Positions 63,635 through 64,000 of a stretch of 64,000 nucleotides of DNA are shown here, in pieces. The notes beneath the pieces were generated by a model. The model had not been told where the DNA came from. It searched no databases and was given only the letters and a program-made list of their open reading frames with translations. The stretch's first letter is position 1. Every line of letters begins with the position of its first letter. The stretch covers positions 17,687,197 to 17,751,196 of the forward strand of contig OU964929.1 in assembly GCA_918807975.1 (NCBI GenBank). Direction: 5' to 3'. The translations under genes and the position numbers were made by a program. This stretch comes from Aplidium turbinatum. Taxonomy: Eukaryota; Chordata; Ascidiacea; Aplousobranchia; Polyclinidae.

Positions 63635-64000
63635 GTGAGGACCTATCAATTGTTTAAAAACATGTTATCTTTCCGTTTGTTTCTTCATTCGTCATTAATG
63701 CGTTTAAAATATTTATAATTCTTGTGATTGAATTGACATAAGAAGATCGTCGTGCGGCTTCTCAAAGTGGTCTTCACAACATGACGCGCATACTCCAATA
63801 AAAAGGGTTCTTACAATAGCTTTAGATCTTTGTGTTTTTCGATTTCACGCGATGTTTTCTCTTTACTGCTCTGTCAACTGACAGTGACTGTCCAGTTGTG
63901 CTTATGTCACTAAACAACATACCGTAGGCGCTATCAGCTATGTATGTGCCATATTTCGCCCTTTCTAAAAAACGAAAAAGTTTATTTGCTGTTTGCTACC
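63635..64000 (+). other. Start of the next intron
   Basis: 366 bases of AT-rich sequence without an acceptor followed by a Cys-rich frame. The next exon should lie beyond the right edge. Confidence 0.6.

Overview
The window is eukaryotic genomic DNA and is almost entirely the interior of one enormous gene on the + strand. I can place 86 consecutive GT-AG exons (numbered 1-86 within this window only) from base 1 to base 63634. All 85 internal junctions are phase-compatible. Together they carry about 13.0 kb of coding sequence, about 4,330 residues, with no start, stop, signal peptide, membrane segment or other domain type. Both ends of the gene lie outside the window. The protein is a long run of small Cys/Gly/Pro-rich repeats of the ephrin-receptor-like (GCC2_GCC3, TNFR-like) kind, so an extracellular or secreted product is likely. 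I do not recognise the gene and give it no symbol.

The protein has two zones. From base 1 to about 19 kb (exons 1-15) the unit is a roughly 47-residue module of the form PxxCxxGxYSxxGxxxCxxCPAGxxC. From exon 16-17 on the modules become the FYC/YYC type (CPxGYYCPxG, then PCPxGTY, then CxxCxxGxYC, then PTGxCxxGYYC). From about 27 kb the second zone is itself organised as a higher-order repeat of roughly 640-690 residues. Each copy begins at a variant module containing a CxCP...GGxCxxG motif (exons 42, 55, 68 and 82, with a reduced version at exon 29). The fifth copy runs off the right edge.

The introns (about 80% of the sequence) are AT-rich and loaded with small transposons. The commonest is a palindromic MITE of about 85 bp (19 copies or fragments). 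There are also hAT elements (one with transposase remnants and an exact 8-bp target duplication, carrying a nested LINE), several tRNA-derived SINEs (one inserted in a LINE with a 12-bp target duplication), 5'-truncated LINE copies of at least two families, a Penelope-like fragment, foldback elements and minisatellites. No rRNA, functional tRNA, CRISPR or second host gene is visible.

The compact 0.1-5 kb introns, AT-rich sequence, tRNA-SINEs and LINE types suggest an invertebrate metazoan. An ascidian-like deuterostome would fit, but the window alone does not prove it. Introns without their own entry hold nothing I recognise beyond AT-rich sequence and simple runs.
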